Positions 25,901-34,126 are shown, numbered from the stretch's first letter. The stretch: 34,377 bases of DNA from Phycisphaerales bacterium (GCA_025361735.1 JANYKD010000021.1:1-34377); one strand, 5' to 3'. Notes: a model not told the origin generated them from the letters alone. Numbers and translations are program-made.

Positions 25901-26475
25901 CCGAGGAGTTTGAGCAGGTCCGTTGCGACTGCGGCACGAAGCATGGCGGCAAAGTCGCTCCGAACGGCTCCGCCCGCGAGTGGTTGCGGTTCAAGCTGCC
26001 CCGCCAGGATGGCCGACGGCGGCTCTGCATCACCGACTACTTCCGTAGCGTCGATTCGGGTGAGTTCGACGTGCTCGCGGTACAGCTCGTCACCGTCGGC
26101 GACAAGGCCACCGAGCTCGCCAACCATCTGCGCGAAGCCGGCCAGTATCAGGAATACCTCTACCTGCACGGCTTCGGTGTGGAGTCGGCCGAGGCGTTGG
26201 CCGAGGTATGGCATAAGCGCATTCGCCAGGAACTCGGCTTCGGCAGCGAAGACGATCCGTCAATCCAGAAGATTTTTCAGCAGAAGTACCGCGGCAGCCG
26301 CTATTCCTTCGGCTACCCCGCCTGCCCCAATCTGGAAGACCGCACCCTGATCACGGAACTCCTCCAACCGCAGGAGCTCGGCGTGCAACTGAACGAGAAC
26401 TACATGCTGGTCCCCGAGCAAAGTACGGATGCCATCATCGCCCACCATCCGCAGGCGAAGTATTTTGATGTATGA
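22942..26475 (+). CDS. metH: Cobalamin-dependent methionine synthase
   Basis: The 1177-residue protein is close to the usual size (about 1230 in E. coli), with AGGA before its ATG. It makes methionine from homocysteine by moving a methyl group from methyl-tetrahydrofolate through cobalamin, in the cytoplasm. All four modules are present. The homocysteine domain (about 1-320) has zinc ligands Cys228 (VNCAFGP) and Cys295-Cys296 (GGCCGT). The pterin domain (about 340-600) has ERTNTNGSRQFKRLL. The cobalamin cap and Rossmann domain (about 635-885) has His739 in DVHDIGKN as the lower cobalt ligand. The C-terminal activation domain (about 905-1177) contains NENALFFGQWGLKK and GYPACPNLEDR. It stands alone, so no metF or reactivation partner can be read here; its 3' end is three bases from the end of the opposing sialidase gene. 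Confidence 0.97.
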   Translation: MSRIPFIEMLRRRVVILDGAMGSNLQERTFDVKRDWLGHENMSEILNLTRPDVIQEIHEAFLNVGCDAVETNTFGGNRIVMAEAEMAERVFEINKRAAEIARRACSRFETSDRPRYVVGSMGPGTKLLTLGHTTWDVMEESYAEQVRGLLVGGVDALLIETQQDMLVIKCALSAANRVMKEMDTHLPIIVQASFDTSGGQQMLTGSDPAALVATFEPYSEVQVLGVNCAFGPVELSETVRTIASRWPRLVSALPNAGMPVMDNKMRARFPMGPEDFARGMMRYVNEFGVNLIGGCCGTMPEHLAALVNAVGHDHAPKTRSVVVRPQISSLISAQDIRQDKSYLIVAERTNTNGSRQFKRLLQAEDWDGLVSMARDEVRDGSHMLDVCVDFVGRDGVRDMHEVVRRFTNSLDVPLMLDSTNPAVMEAGLKLAGGRCVLNSMNLEEGEEKLAHICRMARKYGAAVVAGTIDEDKLSAMARTAERKISIALRIRDLANKYGLRDEDLFFDPLVLPISTGIEEDRRNALATIEGTRLISQQLPNCHTVVGLSNVSFGLKPAARVVLNSAFLHELREAGLTGAIVHATKILPQNRIPAEHWQAAMDLIHDRRREGFDPLTHFVSLFPDTGAAAAEVMSASVYDSLPIEDKLQRHIIDGEKRNLTVHLDEALKTHSALDIINKILLEGMKVVGDLFGSGQMQLPFVLQSAETMKASVAHLEPHMDKAAGETKGRMVLATVKGDVHDIGKNLVDILLTNNGYTVINLGIKQPIDEILKAAKAHNADAVGMSGLLVKSVAVMRENLDEMNARGVSLPVLLGGAALTRDYAEDDLAGLYKGPLLYCKDAFEGLHMMDAVCGGKVATIVQSQKDRSEKRKRLRASAVVPTGDAKPQPIVKDNPVPVPPFWGRRIVRDLSPKHLFPYINENALFFGQWGLKKGTLSDEQFRDILHETARPVFDRMQKRALDEGFLRPAVAYGYFPVQSQGDDLIVYHTEEFEQVRCDCGTKHGGKVAPNGSAREWLRFKLPRQDGRRRLCITDYFRSVDSGEFDVLAVQLVTVGDKATELANHLREAGQYQEYLYLHGFGVESAEALAEVWHKRIRQELGFGSEDDPSIQKIFQQKYRGSRYSFGYPACPNLEDRTLITELLQPQELGVQLNENYMLVPEQSTDAIIAHHPQAKYFDV

Positions 26476-26478
26476 TGA

Positions 26479-27627
26479 CTACCGGGCCAACACCTGCTCC
26501 AAGGTCATCCTCTCAAATGTCATCTTCCCGTATCCATCTCGCTCGAAGAGCACGCCCACCGACCCATCCGGCAGCACCGCCAGACAACTGTATGCAAAAC
26601 TCTTAGTGTAGATCGTCGCCCCCTGCTTCCAAGTCGCGCCGTCGTCCTCGCTGAAAAAGATCGTGCCGTTCTCTCGTTTGGTGCCGAGCGGGCCGCTGTA
26701 GATGAGCAGGTTCCGCTTGGCGTCGGGATAGCGGACGATCGACGCCATACACGAGGGGACCTTGAGTTCCGGCACGGGTTCGACGGACGACCAGGTCTGG
26801 CCGCCATCGCGGGAAATCGCGGTCTTCCGCACGCCACCCGGGCCCCACTGCCGCGTGTTCAGCCGCACCGAGCCGTCGGCCAGTTCGACAACCTGTGTCT
26901 CATTGACCGTCGACTGCCACTCGTCCTTCTTTCCCTTGAATCCCGCATCCGGCGCCGTTTCGCCGATCTTCCACGTCCCGCCGCCATCGTCGCTGTACGC
27001 CGTGTAGATGCGCCAGAGACTCGGCGGGCCTTCATTGAACGGAATGAGGATCCGCCCGGCGTGCGAGCCCTGTTTCAACTGGATCCCCACGCCCGGCCCG
27101 GACGACAGCGTCGTCACCTTTTCCGGCCGCTTCACTTGCGCTGTCACGTCTCGCGGCTTCGACCAGGTTTTCCCATCGTCATCGCTGCTCAACAGATACG
27201 AGCGGACGATCGTGTCGCCGTCGATTCCGGCCTGCAACTTGCCCGAGAATTCCGAGGCGGTCTCCGGATACGACTGAACCATGACCATCACCCGGCCGGT
27301 CTTCTGGTCGACCACGGCGCACGGATTGTTGATCGAGCGTTTGCCCTCGTCGAAGAGAACCTGCAGCGCCGACCACGTCCGGCCTGAATCGTCACTTCGC
27401 CGCAGGATCAGCTTGTTTTGCGCCTGGTCGGCCCCTTTGGCGCGGCCCTCGGCAAACGCGAGAAGTGCCCCACCTTTGGTCACGATCAGGGAAGGGATTC
27501 GCACCGAGGGGAAATCCTTGCCGGAGGCGAAGACATCGACAAGATCGGTCTGTGCGGCGTGAACTGCCCCGACCAGCAAGATCATTGCGACGCAGCAGAA
27601 ACGCCGAGCATCACTCCATCGCGTCAT
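26479..27627 (-). CDS. Exported sialidase (exo-alpha-sialidase-like, GH33 fold)
   Basis: The 382-residue protein has a signal peptide (about 1-25, ending VHAAQ) and GAAGGAGAG before its ATG. The beta-propeller carries the RIP motif with Arg43 (FPSVRIPSLIV), whose Arg belongs to the substrate carboxylate clamp, and five Asp-boxes of the SxDxGxTW type: SDDSGRTWS, SDDDGKTWS, SDDGGGTWK, SRDGGQTWS and SEDDGATWK. Sialidases of this fold release terminal sialic acids or related sugars from glycans outside the cell (family knowledge); planctomycete members may act on other acidic sugars. The start codon overlaps the stop of the HNH gene as ATGA, so translation may be coupled. Its end lies three bases from that of metH on the other strand. 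Confidence 0.92.
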   Translation of the reverse strand: MTRWSDARRFCCVAMILLVGAVHAAQTDLVDVFASGKDFPSVRIPSLIVTKGGALLAFAEGRAKGADQAQNKLILRRSDDSGRTWSALQVLFDEGKRSINNPCAVVDQKTGRVMVMVQSYPETASEFSGKLQAGIDGDTIVRSYLLSSDDDGKTWSKPRDVTAQVKRPEKVTTLSSGPGVGIQLKQGSHAGRILIPFNEGPPSLWRIYTAYSDDGGGTWKIGETAPDAGFKGKKDEWQSTVNETQVVELADGSVRLNTRQWGPGGVRKTAISRDGGQTWSSVEPVPELKVPSCMASIVRYPDAKRNLLIYSGPLGTKRENGTIFFSEDDGATWKQGATIYTKSFAYSCLAVLPDGSVGVLFERDGYGKMTFERMTLEQVLAR

Positions 27628-28067
27628 ACCGTCTCTCCTTCATCGTCTCCGATATCGATCCATCCCAAAGCAATCTGCAGTGACCGGGCCGATACCGCCC
27701 AACGCTCATTAAACTGCAGTGCGGCCGCGGTGCTTCGGCCGATTGGCGTCCGACCCTCGATGATGCCGTTCCGCCGCAAAACGAAATGATCCTCCCAGCG
27801 GTCCCGAAGTGGGTGGAACATGCGGACAGCGATGCCGTTGACCGGATCTGGTGCTTCCACCGTGTTGGATTTACGAAGGCTGCAATGCGGACACTGCAAC
27901 GCCAGATTCTCAAGCGAGGTTGGTCCATCGAGGCTGCGCGGATGGATGTGATCGATGTGAAACACGGCCGCTTGCCCAACCTGCAGCAGGCCGCAATACC
28001 GGCATCGACCGTCGTCCCGCTTCCAGACGGCATCGCGCAGCGGCTTGTTGATCGACGACAGGCTCAC
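27624..28067 (-). CDS. HNH endonuclease, partner of an upstream small protein
   Basis: The 147-residue protein has a complete HNH core: Cys22-x2-Cys25 (RCRYCG), His37-Ile-Asp39-His40 followed by IHPRS, NLALQCPHCSLRKS with Cys59 and Cys62. The usual Asn after the last Cys is Ser. The C-terminal part (about 75-147; FHPLRDRWEDHF, GRTPIGRSTAAALQFNERW) is typical of a family of HNH proteins that, from memory, often follow a 70-80-residue protein ending in a hydrophobic ELxxLVE helix. It overlaps that gene upstream and the sialidase downstream by four bases each (ATGA). The family may be a toxin or mobile-element nuclease; its target is unknown. Confidence 0.88.
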   Translation of the reverse strand: MSLSSINKPLRDAVWKRDDGRCRYCGLLQVGQAAVFHIDHIHPRSLDGPTSLENLALQCPHCSLRKSNTVEAPDPVNGIAVRMFHPLRDRWEDHFVLRRNGIIEGRTPIGRSTAAALQFNERWAVSARSLQIALGWIDIGDDEGETV

Positions 28068-28279
28068 CGAGCGGTCCCCTGGACCGCCGTGGCCAATATC
28101 TGGGCAAACTGAGCCATTTCCACCAAGCCCTCAAGTTGGCCTCGCTCCTGATCCGTCAGCGTTCCGTCGGTGTTGCGCTCCAGCAATTGGTGCATTCGTT
28201 CCAGCAGCCCCTGGGCCATTGCCGGCACGTCCTGGGCTATCGCCGCAGGTAACGTCAATGTGATCGTGTCGTGTGCCAT
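28064..28279 (-). CDS. Small antitoxin-like partner of the HNH nuclease
   Basis: The 71-residue acidic protein has a short beta-like start (DTITLTLPAAIAQDV) and then a helical remainder, LLERMHQLLERNTDGTLTDQ and a RGQLEGLVEMAQFAQILATA helix. This shape is that of small ribbon-helix-helix or helical partner proteins of toxin modules, though no DNA-binding motif is proved. I prefer the ATG at 28279, which has AGGTG three bases upstream; the in-frame GTG at 28285 would add two residues. Its stop overlaps the HNH start codon as ATGA. It is the first gene of the leftward run small protein, HNH, sialidase. Neutralisation of the HNH protein is a hypothesis. Confidence 0.7.
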   Translation of the reverse strand: MAHDTITLTLPAAIAQDVPAMAQGLLERMHQLLERNTDGTLTDQERGQLEGLVEMAQFAQILATAVQGTAR

Positions 28280-28367
28280 GGTCACCTATAGTGTACGCCA
28301 GCCCACCTCCAAAGCAATCCAAATCGCGGGCTGTCCGAAGTCCGGGACACTCCATCAACAATGCACG

Positions 28368-29882
28368 TCACCGCACCGGCGCCGAGCGGCCGGACGTCTT
28401 CTGCTGCTCGAGCAGGTCGGTCAGTTCCTTCACCAGTTCCGGGTAACGCGCGTACAGGTTCTCGCGCTCGGAAATGTCCTTGGACATGTCGTAGATCTGG
28501 CCGGCCGGGTCATCGGGCTTGATGGCGTTGGGGCCGGTCTTGTAGCCGTTGCCGCCGGAACCCTTGAGCGGGATCAGTTTCATGTCGCCCTTGCGGATTG
28601 ACAACTGGCCGGTGATGGAGTGGTGAATCACGGACTCGCGAATGGGCTTGTCGATCGTCTCGGACAGGATCAACGGCAGCACGTTGAACGAATCCTCGGC
28701 CGCGTCGTTGGGGAGCTTGTATCCGACGAGGGCGGCGGCGGTGGCCATGAAGTCGCTGAGGCAGATCATCTGCCCGCAGGTCGCTCCGGCCTTGACCCTG
28801 GCCGGCCAGCGGACGAAGAACGGCACGCGGTGGCCGCCGTCCCAGAGATCGCGCTTGATCCCACGGAGTTTGCCCGACGAATAGTGACCGAACTGCTCCT
28901 GAAGCCGGTTGGTGTAGTGCTCAGGGCCATTGTCGCTGGTGACGATCACCATCGTGTCCTTGTCGATGCCGGCCTTCTCCAGTGCCGCCAGCACGCGGGC
29001 CACCGCGTTATCCGTCTCCATGACATAATCGCCGTACGGACCGGCCGCACTCTTGCCCGCAAACTCCGGCGAAGGCAGGATGGGAGAATGCGGCGAAGGC
29101 AGGGCCAGGTACAGGAAGAACGGTTTGCCCGCGTGTTTCCCGATGTACTCCTCGGCCTTCTTAACCATGGTCGGCAGCACCTCGACATGCTTGAACCCCG
29201 GCGCGGCCAACCCGGCGCGGAAGAAGCCCATGTCCTTTCCGGCCTCGACCTTGCCGGCCGGGGCTTCGACCACCCGGTCGTTCTCCATGTAGACATACGG
29301 GTCCATATCGAGCGAGGCAGGGATTCCGTAGAAGTAATCAAAGCCCACGGAAATCGGGCCGCCGCCGATGGGTTTGCTGAAGTCGATCGTCTCGACCTTC
29401 GCCTTGGGGGCGATCGTGTCCCCGAATTCAGCCTTCTCCTTCGTCGGCCAGTCCATGCCCAGGTGCCACTTGCCGATGGCCCCGGTGTAATAGCCGCTCT
29501 TGCGGAGGACCTCCCCCACCGTCAGCCGGCCGGGCTCAATCAGGCGCGGCGAGTATCCGCCCAGCACGCCCGTCTTGGCCCGGCCGCGGAAGGCATAGCG
29601 GCCGGTCAGCACGGAATAGCGCGTCGGCGTGCAGACGGTCGACGGCGAGTGGGCGTCGGTGAAGGTCATCCCCTGCGTCGCCAGGCGATCGATGGCGGGC
29701 GTCTGGATTTTCGATTCGGGGTTGAGGCAGGAGACGTCGCCATAGCCGAGGTCGTCGGTCAGGATCAAGATGATATTGGGTTTGTCCGCCGGCTCGGCCG
29801 CACTGGCGGGCCGCAAGGCCGCCGCCAGAAGCACCGAAACAGCCAAAAGCCCGACACGCAGGAATGATCTCACCGTTTTCAT
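28368..29882 (-). CDS. Exported type I sulfatase
   Basis: The 504-residue protein has a signal peptide (about 1-29) and then PNIILILTDDLGYGD (35-49), where Asp43-Asp44 bind calcium. The active-site motif VCTPTRYSVLTGR gives Cys84 within C-T-P-T-R, the cysteine that the formylglycine-generating enzyme converts. SDNGPEH and HHSITGQ regions complete the alkaline-phosphatase-like fold. These enzymes remove sulfate esters from polysaccharides or other sulfated compounds in the periplasm or outside; the planctomycetes carry very many. The formylglycine-generating enzyme is not in the window. It lies 88 bases downstream of nothing on the same strand and diverges from the cytidylate-kinase-like gene. 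No good ribosome site is visible before the ATG. Confidence 0.93.
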   Translation of the reverse strand: MKTVRSFLRVGLLAVSVLLAAALRPASAAEPADKPNIILILTDDLGYGDVSCLNPESKIQTPAIDRLATQGMTFTDAHSPSTVCTPTRYSVLTGRYAFRGRAKTGVLGGYSPRLIEPGRLTVGEVLRKSGYYTGAIGKWHLGMDWPTKEKAEFGDTIAPKAKVETIDFSKPIGGGPISVGFDYFYGIPASLDMDPYVYMENDRVVEAPAGKVEAGKDMGFFRAGLAAPGFKHVEVLPTMVKKAEEYIGKHAGKPFFLYLALPSPHSPILPSPEFAGKSAAGPYGDYVMETDNAVARVLAALEKAGIDKDTMVIVTSDNGPEHYTNRLQEQFGHYSSGKLRGIKRDLWDGGHRVPFFVRWPARVKAGATCGQMICLSDFMATAAALVGYKLPNDAAEDSFNVLPLILSETIDKPIRESVIHHSITGQLSIRKGDMKLIPLKGSGGNGYKTGPNAIKPDDPAGQIYDMSKDISERENLYARYPELVKELTDLLEQQKTSGRSAPVR

Positions 29883-30046
29883 GCCAGTAAATACCGACGT
29901 GTTGCTCCCGTATTGCCAGACTAATCGCTCATCTCCGCCGGATTTTCATGGCGGCTGGGTTTTCGTGAGATAGAATAATCTATAGATGATGTCCGAGTCT
30001 TATAGCTCTTTAGACAACCCACTCGCTGCTGCTGGGAGGTGATCTT

Positions 30047-30781
30047 ATGCCGATCTCTCTTGAAGGAGTCTTCAGTTCCCATTCCAAACCAATTCTTGCG
30101 GCCATCCGCTCGATTGGCGTCGCGGGAGCGCCGCTGATCGATCGCGGCCCGGCCACCGCTGTCATGCCATTTGTGACCATTTCCCGCGAGGCGGGCGCCG
30201 GCGGCGTGACGCTGGCGCAGAGGCTGGTCGAGCATCTCAACCGGCACGACCTCGGCGAACACCCCTGGAGCGCCTGGGACCGCGAACTCGTCCAGAAGGT
30301 GGCCCGGGACCATCACATTGACCAGACCCTCGTTGATGCCCTTGAAGACCGGGGCCCGACATGGATCGAAGAACTCCTGGGCGGAATGCGCGTTTCCGAG
30401 ACCCCTGAAACCGCCAGCGAATTCCGCGTCTACTGCCGGACCGCGACCACGATCCGCGCCATCGCCCAGGTCGGGCGGTGCGTCATCGTCGGCCGGGGCG
30501 GCGTGTTCGTCACGGCGAACATGCCCCGCGGGATCCACATCCGCCTGGTGGCGCCGCTGGACTTCCGCATCCGCAATTACGCGGCCATCTTCAACATGTC
30601 GCTCGCGGACGCCGACGCACGCGTCAAGGATCTCGATCAGAACCGCGCGGCATTTTACCGCCGGCACTGGCCAAAGCGGCCGCTGACGCCCGAGTCATTT
30701 ACGGCGACGTTTAACACCGCAAGCATCGGCGAGCAAGAACTGGTCGAGGCGGTCGCGGCGATGATCCCGCGCGAACGATAG
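30047..30781 (+). CDS. Cytidylate-kinase-like protein
   Basis: The 244-residue protein has a strong ribosome site, GGAGG at 30035-30039, seven bases from the ATG. After a 39-residue extension comes ITISREAGAGG-like FVTISREAGAGGVTLAQRL (42-60), the altered phosphate-binding loop of the cytidylate-kinase-like family, then WSAWDRELVQKVA, a central VGRCVIVGRGGVFVTANMP (about 142-160) and HIRLVAPLDFRI. This family (PF13189-type, from memory) is related to nucleotide kinases but has no agreed substrate; several members are annotated as kinases only by similarity. It is divergent from the sulfatase gene across an AT-rich spacer and ends two bases from the opposing TadG-like gene. Confidence 0.88.
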   Translation: MPISLEGVFSSHSKPILAAIRSIGVAGAPLIDRGPATAVMPFVTISREAGAGGVTLAQRLVEHLNRHDLGEHPWSAWDRELVQKVARDHHIDQTLVDALEDRGPTWIEELLGGMRVSETPETASEFRVYCRTATTIRAIAQVGRCVIVGRGGVFVTANMPRGIHIRLVAPLDFRIRNYAAIFNMSLADADARVKDLDQNRAAFYRRHWPKRPLTPESFTATFNTASIGEQELVEAVAAMIPRER

Positions 30782-30783
30782 CG

Positions 30784-31980
30784 TCATTTGACGACCGAAA
30801 TGGTGGTCGTGGTCGAGGTGGTGGAGCCAAGGGTTTCGTCATAGTAGAAATCCGCATAGCTTCTTGCGGAGATCGAATTGAATACGGCCGATCCGTAGAA
30901 ACGCGGGTAGAAGGAGAAATCGGCGTTGGCTCCCGGTGCCAGGATCACGGCAACGATGTCAACGCCGCTGGCCCAACTGTCGCCGAAGGTACGGTTACTC
31001 CCCAGGACATAGATGCGCAGATTGGCGGGAATGCGGTTGTACGCGGTCAGATCGGAGTCGATGCGCACGCTGCCGTTGACATAGATCGTCGCCGGGCCGG
31101 AGAACGAGAGATTGTTGTCGATATTGAGGGATGTGAACCAGTACGTGCCGCCGGGGAGCGTGGTGATGTGGGAGACCCAGTAGTTCTGGGAGATTCCGTT
31201 CGGGTTGCTGCCGGGCGCCCAGGCGGGCAGCGCCGGCGCGACGACGGGAGACGCGAGTCTGATGCGAGAGCCCGTGACGTAGACGGTGCCCCAAGTCGAT
31301 CCGTTTGGACCCAGGGTCAGGTCTCCCCGGAGTGCGGCGTTCCACCACGCCGAGAGTGTCCCGTTCGTCTTCACAATGCATTTGCTGCCGGAGCAGGTCG
31401 TGGGATACGTCGTCACCGACGATTTGTAGGATGCGAAATCCGTGTTGGTCCAGAAATCCAACCCATTAAGCCCGATGAAGCCCACCGCCCCACCTCCGGT
31501 GGCGGTCACCGTCACGATCGAGGTGGCGGAGATATCGCACGTCGATTTCCCCAGGACAGCGCCGAACTTTAAGGGGATACCGTTGGTCGAAGTACGGCGC
31601 AGGGACACCTTCAGCGCCGTGGCCGTAGCTTCCTGGCCGGAGGCGGCTGCGGTGAACGTCTTGGTCGAAGCGTTCCAGGAGCCGAAGCTCAGGTCGGTGG
31701 CGGGGGTCAGCACAACGGCGACGCCGTCACACGTATTCTCGCCGGCGGCGCCCTGGGCGGCTTGCTGGGCGGTCGATACACCGCTGGCAAGAGCGTTGGC
31801 GGCCGCCCGCGCGGCGGCGTCGGCGGCGGTCTGAAGCTCGGCCTTGGCGACTTGCACGCGGCCGAGATCAACCCCGAGCGAGACGAACCCGCAGAGCACG
31901 GTGATCATGATCGCGGCCATGAGCGCAGAGGCCCCGCCGCGACGGCGAAACAGAAGTTGTGTGCGCGATGTGCCTGACAT
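30784..31980 (-). CDS. TadG-like pseudopilus/Flp-associated protein
   Basis: The 398-residue protein has a basic N-terminus (SRTQLLFRRRGG) and one membrane helix (about 18-40; AAIMITVLCGFVSLGVDLGRV) followed by KAELQTAADAAARAAANALA, the signature of TadE/TadG-like pilus assembly proteins. The exported part includes a Thr/Ser-rich segment, paired Cys residues (CSGSKC) and a C-terminal repetitive beta region with TIYVNGSVRIDSDL and GVDIVAVILAPGANADF, which I recall from the DUF7305-type domain. It probably sits in the envelope with its bulk outside. No other tad genes are adjacent, so it is an orphan of the system within this window. It converges with the kinase-like gene with only two bases between the stops. 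Confidence 0.83.
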   Translation of the reverse strand: MSGTSRTQLLFRRRGGASALMAAIMITVLCGFVSLGVDLGRVQVAKAELQTAADAAARAAANALASGVSTAQQAAQGAAGENTCDGVAVVLTPATDLSFGSWNASTKTFTAAASGQEATATALKVSLRRTSTNGIPLKFGAVLGKSTCDISATSIVTVTATGGGAVGFIGLNGLDFWTNTDFASYKSSVTTYPTTCSGSKCIVKTNGTLSAWWNAALRGDLTLGPNGSTWGTVYVTGSRIRLASPVVAPALPAWAPGSNPNGISQNYWVSHITTLPGGTYWFTSLNIDNNLSFSGPATIYVNGSVRIDSDLTAYNRIPANLRIYVLGSNRTFGDSWASGVDIVAVILAPGANADFSFYPRFYGSAVFNSISARSYADFYYDETLGSTTSTTTTISVVK

Positions 31981-32198
31981 ATCGGACGCTCGTCGTTGAG
32001 CGGTCCTCTCCTATATCCAATTCATCGCCCATGCGGGCAAGGAGGTGAAGAGGACGGGGGTGAAATTCGGAAATCGAATTTGAAATCTCGGATTTCAGAT
32101 GTTTGTCCGTTGGCTTATTGGTCCTGAGTATCGCAATGCAGAAGTCGAGTACGGAGTTCTGGGCCCGGTTCAGGGCCGACCCTTTTCGCGTCGCACGG

Positions 32199-32224
32199 AA
32201 ATGCTTCGCTGCGCTCTGCATGAC
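32199..32224. repeat. Dispersed word AATGCTTCGCTGCGCTCTGCATGAC
   Basis: The phrase resembles a scattered intergenic repeat (ATGCTTCGCTGCGCTC-GCATGAC) that I recall from many bacterial genomes. It lies in the 289-base gap between the TadG-like and ABC-exporter genes; the rest of that gap shows no gene. Confidence 0.4.
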
Positions 32225-32269
32225 GCGGTTGCGTTGCCTGGGCTCGAGCCAAGCCGCCCCACCGCCGCC

Positions 32270-34126
32270 TCATTCGCCGGCGGTGGCGAACTGGCGGTAC
32301 AGCTCGGCGTAGCGGCCGGCTACCGCGAGAAGCTGGCGGTGCGTGCCGCGTTCGATGATGCGGCCCTGGTCAATCACCAGGATCACGTCGGCGCGCATGA
32401 TCGTGCTCAGGCGATGGGCCACGATGAACGTGGTGCGCCCCTCGAGCAGTTTCTCCAGCGAGCGCTGCACAAGCAGTTCGGTGGCGGTATCCACGGCACT
32501 GGTGGCCTCGTCGAGCATGAAGATGCGCGGGTCGGCGAGGAACGCGCGCGTGAAACAGATGAGCTGTCGCTGGCCCATCGACATGCTGGCGCCGCGCTCG
32601 CCGACCTCGCTGGCGTAGCCATCCTTGAGTTTCATGATCGCATCGTGCGAGCCGATGGCGTGGGCGGCGGCGCGCACGTCATCATCGCTGGCACCGGGAC
32701 GGGCATAGCGGATGTTCTCCATGACCGTGCCGCTGAAGAGGTAGTTGTTCTGGAGCACGAGCCCGGTCTGGCGGTGCAGCGAGTCGCCGGTGACGTGGCG
32801 GATATCGTGGCCGTCGACGAGGATGCGGCCCTGCTGCGGCTGGTAGAAGCGGGCGATCAGGGAAATGATCGAGGACTTGCCCGAGCCCGTGTGGCCGACC
32901 AGGGCCACCATCTGGCCCTGATTGGCCTCGAAGCAGATGTCGTGCAGCACCGGCCGCTCGGGCTTGTAGCCGAAGGTGACGTGCTCGAAGACGACCTGGC
33001 CAACGATCCGCGGCAGCGGCATGGCGGCGGGTTCGTCCGTCACCTCGGGCTTCATGTCCAGCAGCGAAAAGACACGCTCGGCGCCGGCCATGGCCTGCAT
33101 GAGCTGCACCAGGAAGTTCCCCAGGTTGGTGATGGGGTTCATGAACCAGTCCCAGTACAGATAGGCGGCGACGACGTCGCCCACGCGCTGCAATCGCCCG
33201 ACCGCGACGAGGTAGCCGCCGTAGGCGAGGATGAGCACCTTTCCGGCGTAGCCGACGGCCTGGAGGACGGGCTGATACAGGCCGTTGATGCGGGCAAAGG
33301 TGACGTTGTTGTCGGTATTGGCGGTTTGCAGGGTGTTGAAGAATTCGAGGTTGCTGAGCTGGCGGTTGAACGCGGTGACGACGCGCATGCCGGTGATGCT
33401 CTCGGCGAGATTGGTGGCGACGCGCGTGTAGCCTTCGCGTGCAATCTGGGCCTGCACGCCGGCGTAGCGGCGGTAGATGCGGTTGGCGACAAAGAGCACG
33501 GGCCCGAGCCAGGCGACCACGGCGAACAGGCGCCAGTCGGTGTAGAGGAGCATGGTGCCGGCCGTGACCATCATGAGCGTGTTCATGAGGAGCGTGTTGA
33601 TGCCCCAGACGTTTACTTCGCGGAGCGAGGCGATATCCGAAGTGCAGCTGGAGATGATCCGGCCAAGTTTGGTCTTGTCGAAGTAGCTCATCGACAGCCA
33701 TTGCAGGTGGGCGAAGAGCTTGCGACGGAGTTCGAACTGCACGCGTTCGCCGGCGTTGGTCATGATGAGGATGACCCAGCGCTGGATGATGAGGGAGACG
33801 GCGTAGACGGCCGCCCAGACGCCGACGATGACAAAGACAAAGCGGATCGCCCCGGCGCGCGTGGGCATAGGCAGCAGGCGGGCGGCAACGAAATCGCCGG
33901 TGTAGTTGATGAGCCAGCGTGCGAACAGCGGCGAGAGCATTTCGAGCAGGACATGGACCGCGCAGAGCGAGACACCCAAGGCGTAGATCCACTTGTACGG
34001 TGCCAGCGTCGAGAGAAGCCGACGAACCAGCGGCCACTCGATGGGGCGATACGATTCCTCGTGATCCTCGGCCTGCAGGGCTGGACCGGCGGGGGCGGCG
34101 GAGGGTTTACGCTTGCGAAAGAACAT
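32270..34126 (-). CDS. ABC-type exporter, fused membrane and ATPase domains
   Basis: The 618-residue protein has a cytoplasmic N-terminus, a six-helix membrane domain (about 45-345) and an ATPase domain (about 375-615). The ATPase shows Walker A GHTGSGKSS (411-419), Q-loop VLQNNYLFSGT, the signature MSMGQRQ (515-521) in place of LSGGQ, Walker B IFMLDE (535-540) and the switch His571 (VAHRLST). This is a half-transporter like MsbA or multidrug/lipid exporters and should act as a dimer in the inner membrane, exporting a lipid or drug (family knowledge). The cargo cannot be read. The signature with Met-Gly is a known minor variant. No clear ribosome site precedes the ATG. Upstream lies the hairpin array that ends the window. 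Confidence 0.94.
   Translation of the reverse strand: MFFRKRKPSAAPAGPALQAEDHEESYRPIEWPLVRRLLSTLAPYKWIYALGVSLCAVHVLLEMLSPLFARWLINYTGDFVAARLLPMPTRAGAIRFVFVIVGVWAAVYAVSLIIQRWVILIMTNAGERVQFELRRKLFAHLQWLSMSYFDKTKLGRIISSCTSDIASLREVNVWGINTLLMNTLMMVTAGTMLLYTDWRLFAVVAWLGPVLFVANRIYRRYAGVQAQIAREGYTRVATNLAESITGMRVVTAFNRQLSNLEFFNTLQTANTDNNVTFARINGLYQPVLQAVGYAGKVLILAYGGYLVAVGRLQRVGDVVAAYLYWDWFMNPITNLGNFLVQLMQAMAGAERVFSLLDMKPEVTDEPAAMPLPRIVGQVVFEHVTFGYKPERPVLHDICFEANQGQMVALVGHTGSGKSSIISLIARFYQPQQGRILVDGHDIRHVTGDSLHRQTGLVLQNNYLFSGTVMENIRYARPGASDDDVRAAAHAIGSHDAIMKLKDGYASEVGERGASMSMGQRQLICFTRAFLADPRIFMLDEATSAVDTATELLVQRSLEKLLEGRTTFIVAHRLSTIMRADVILVIDQGRIIERGTHRQLLAVAGRYAELYRQFATAGE

Noticed and set aside
22885..26214. 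Two long - strand open frames opposite metH
   Set aside because: They mirror conserved MetH domains; no family motif of their own.
31868..32221. Small - strand open frame spanning the TadG-like start
   Set aside because: It overlaps the TadG N-terminus in another frame and includes a dispersed repeat word; no protein-like features.
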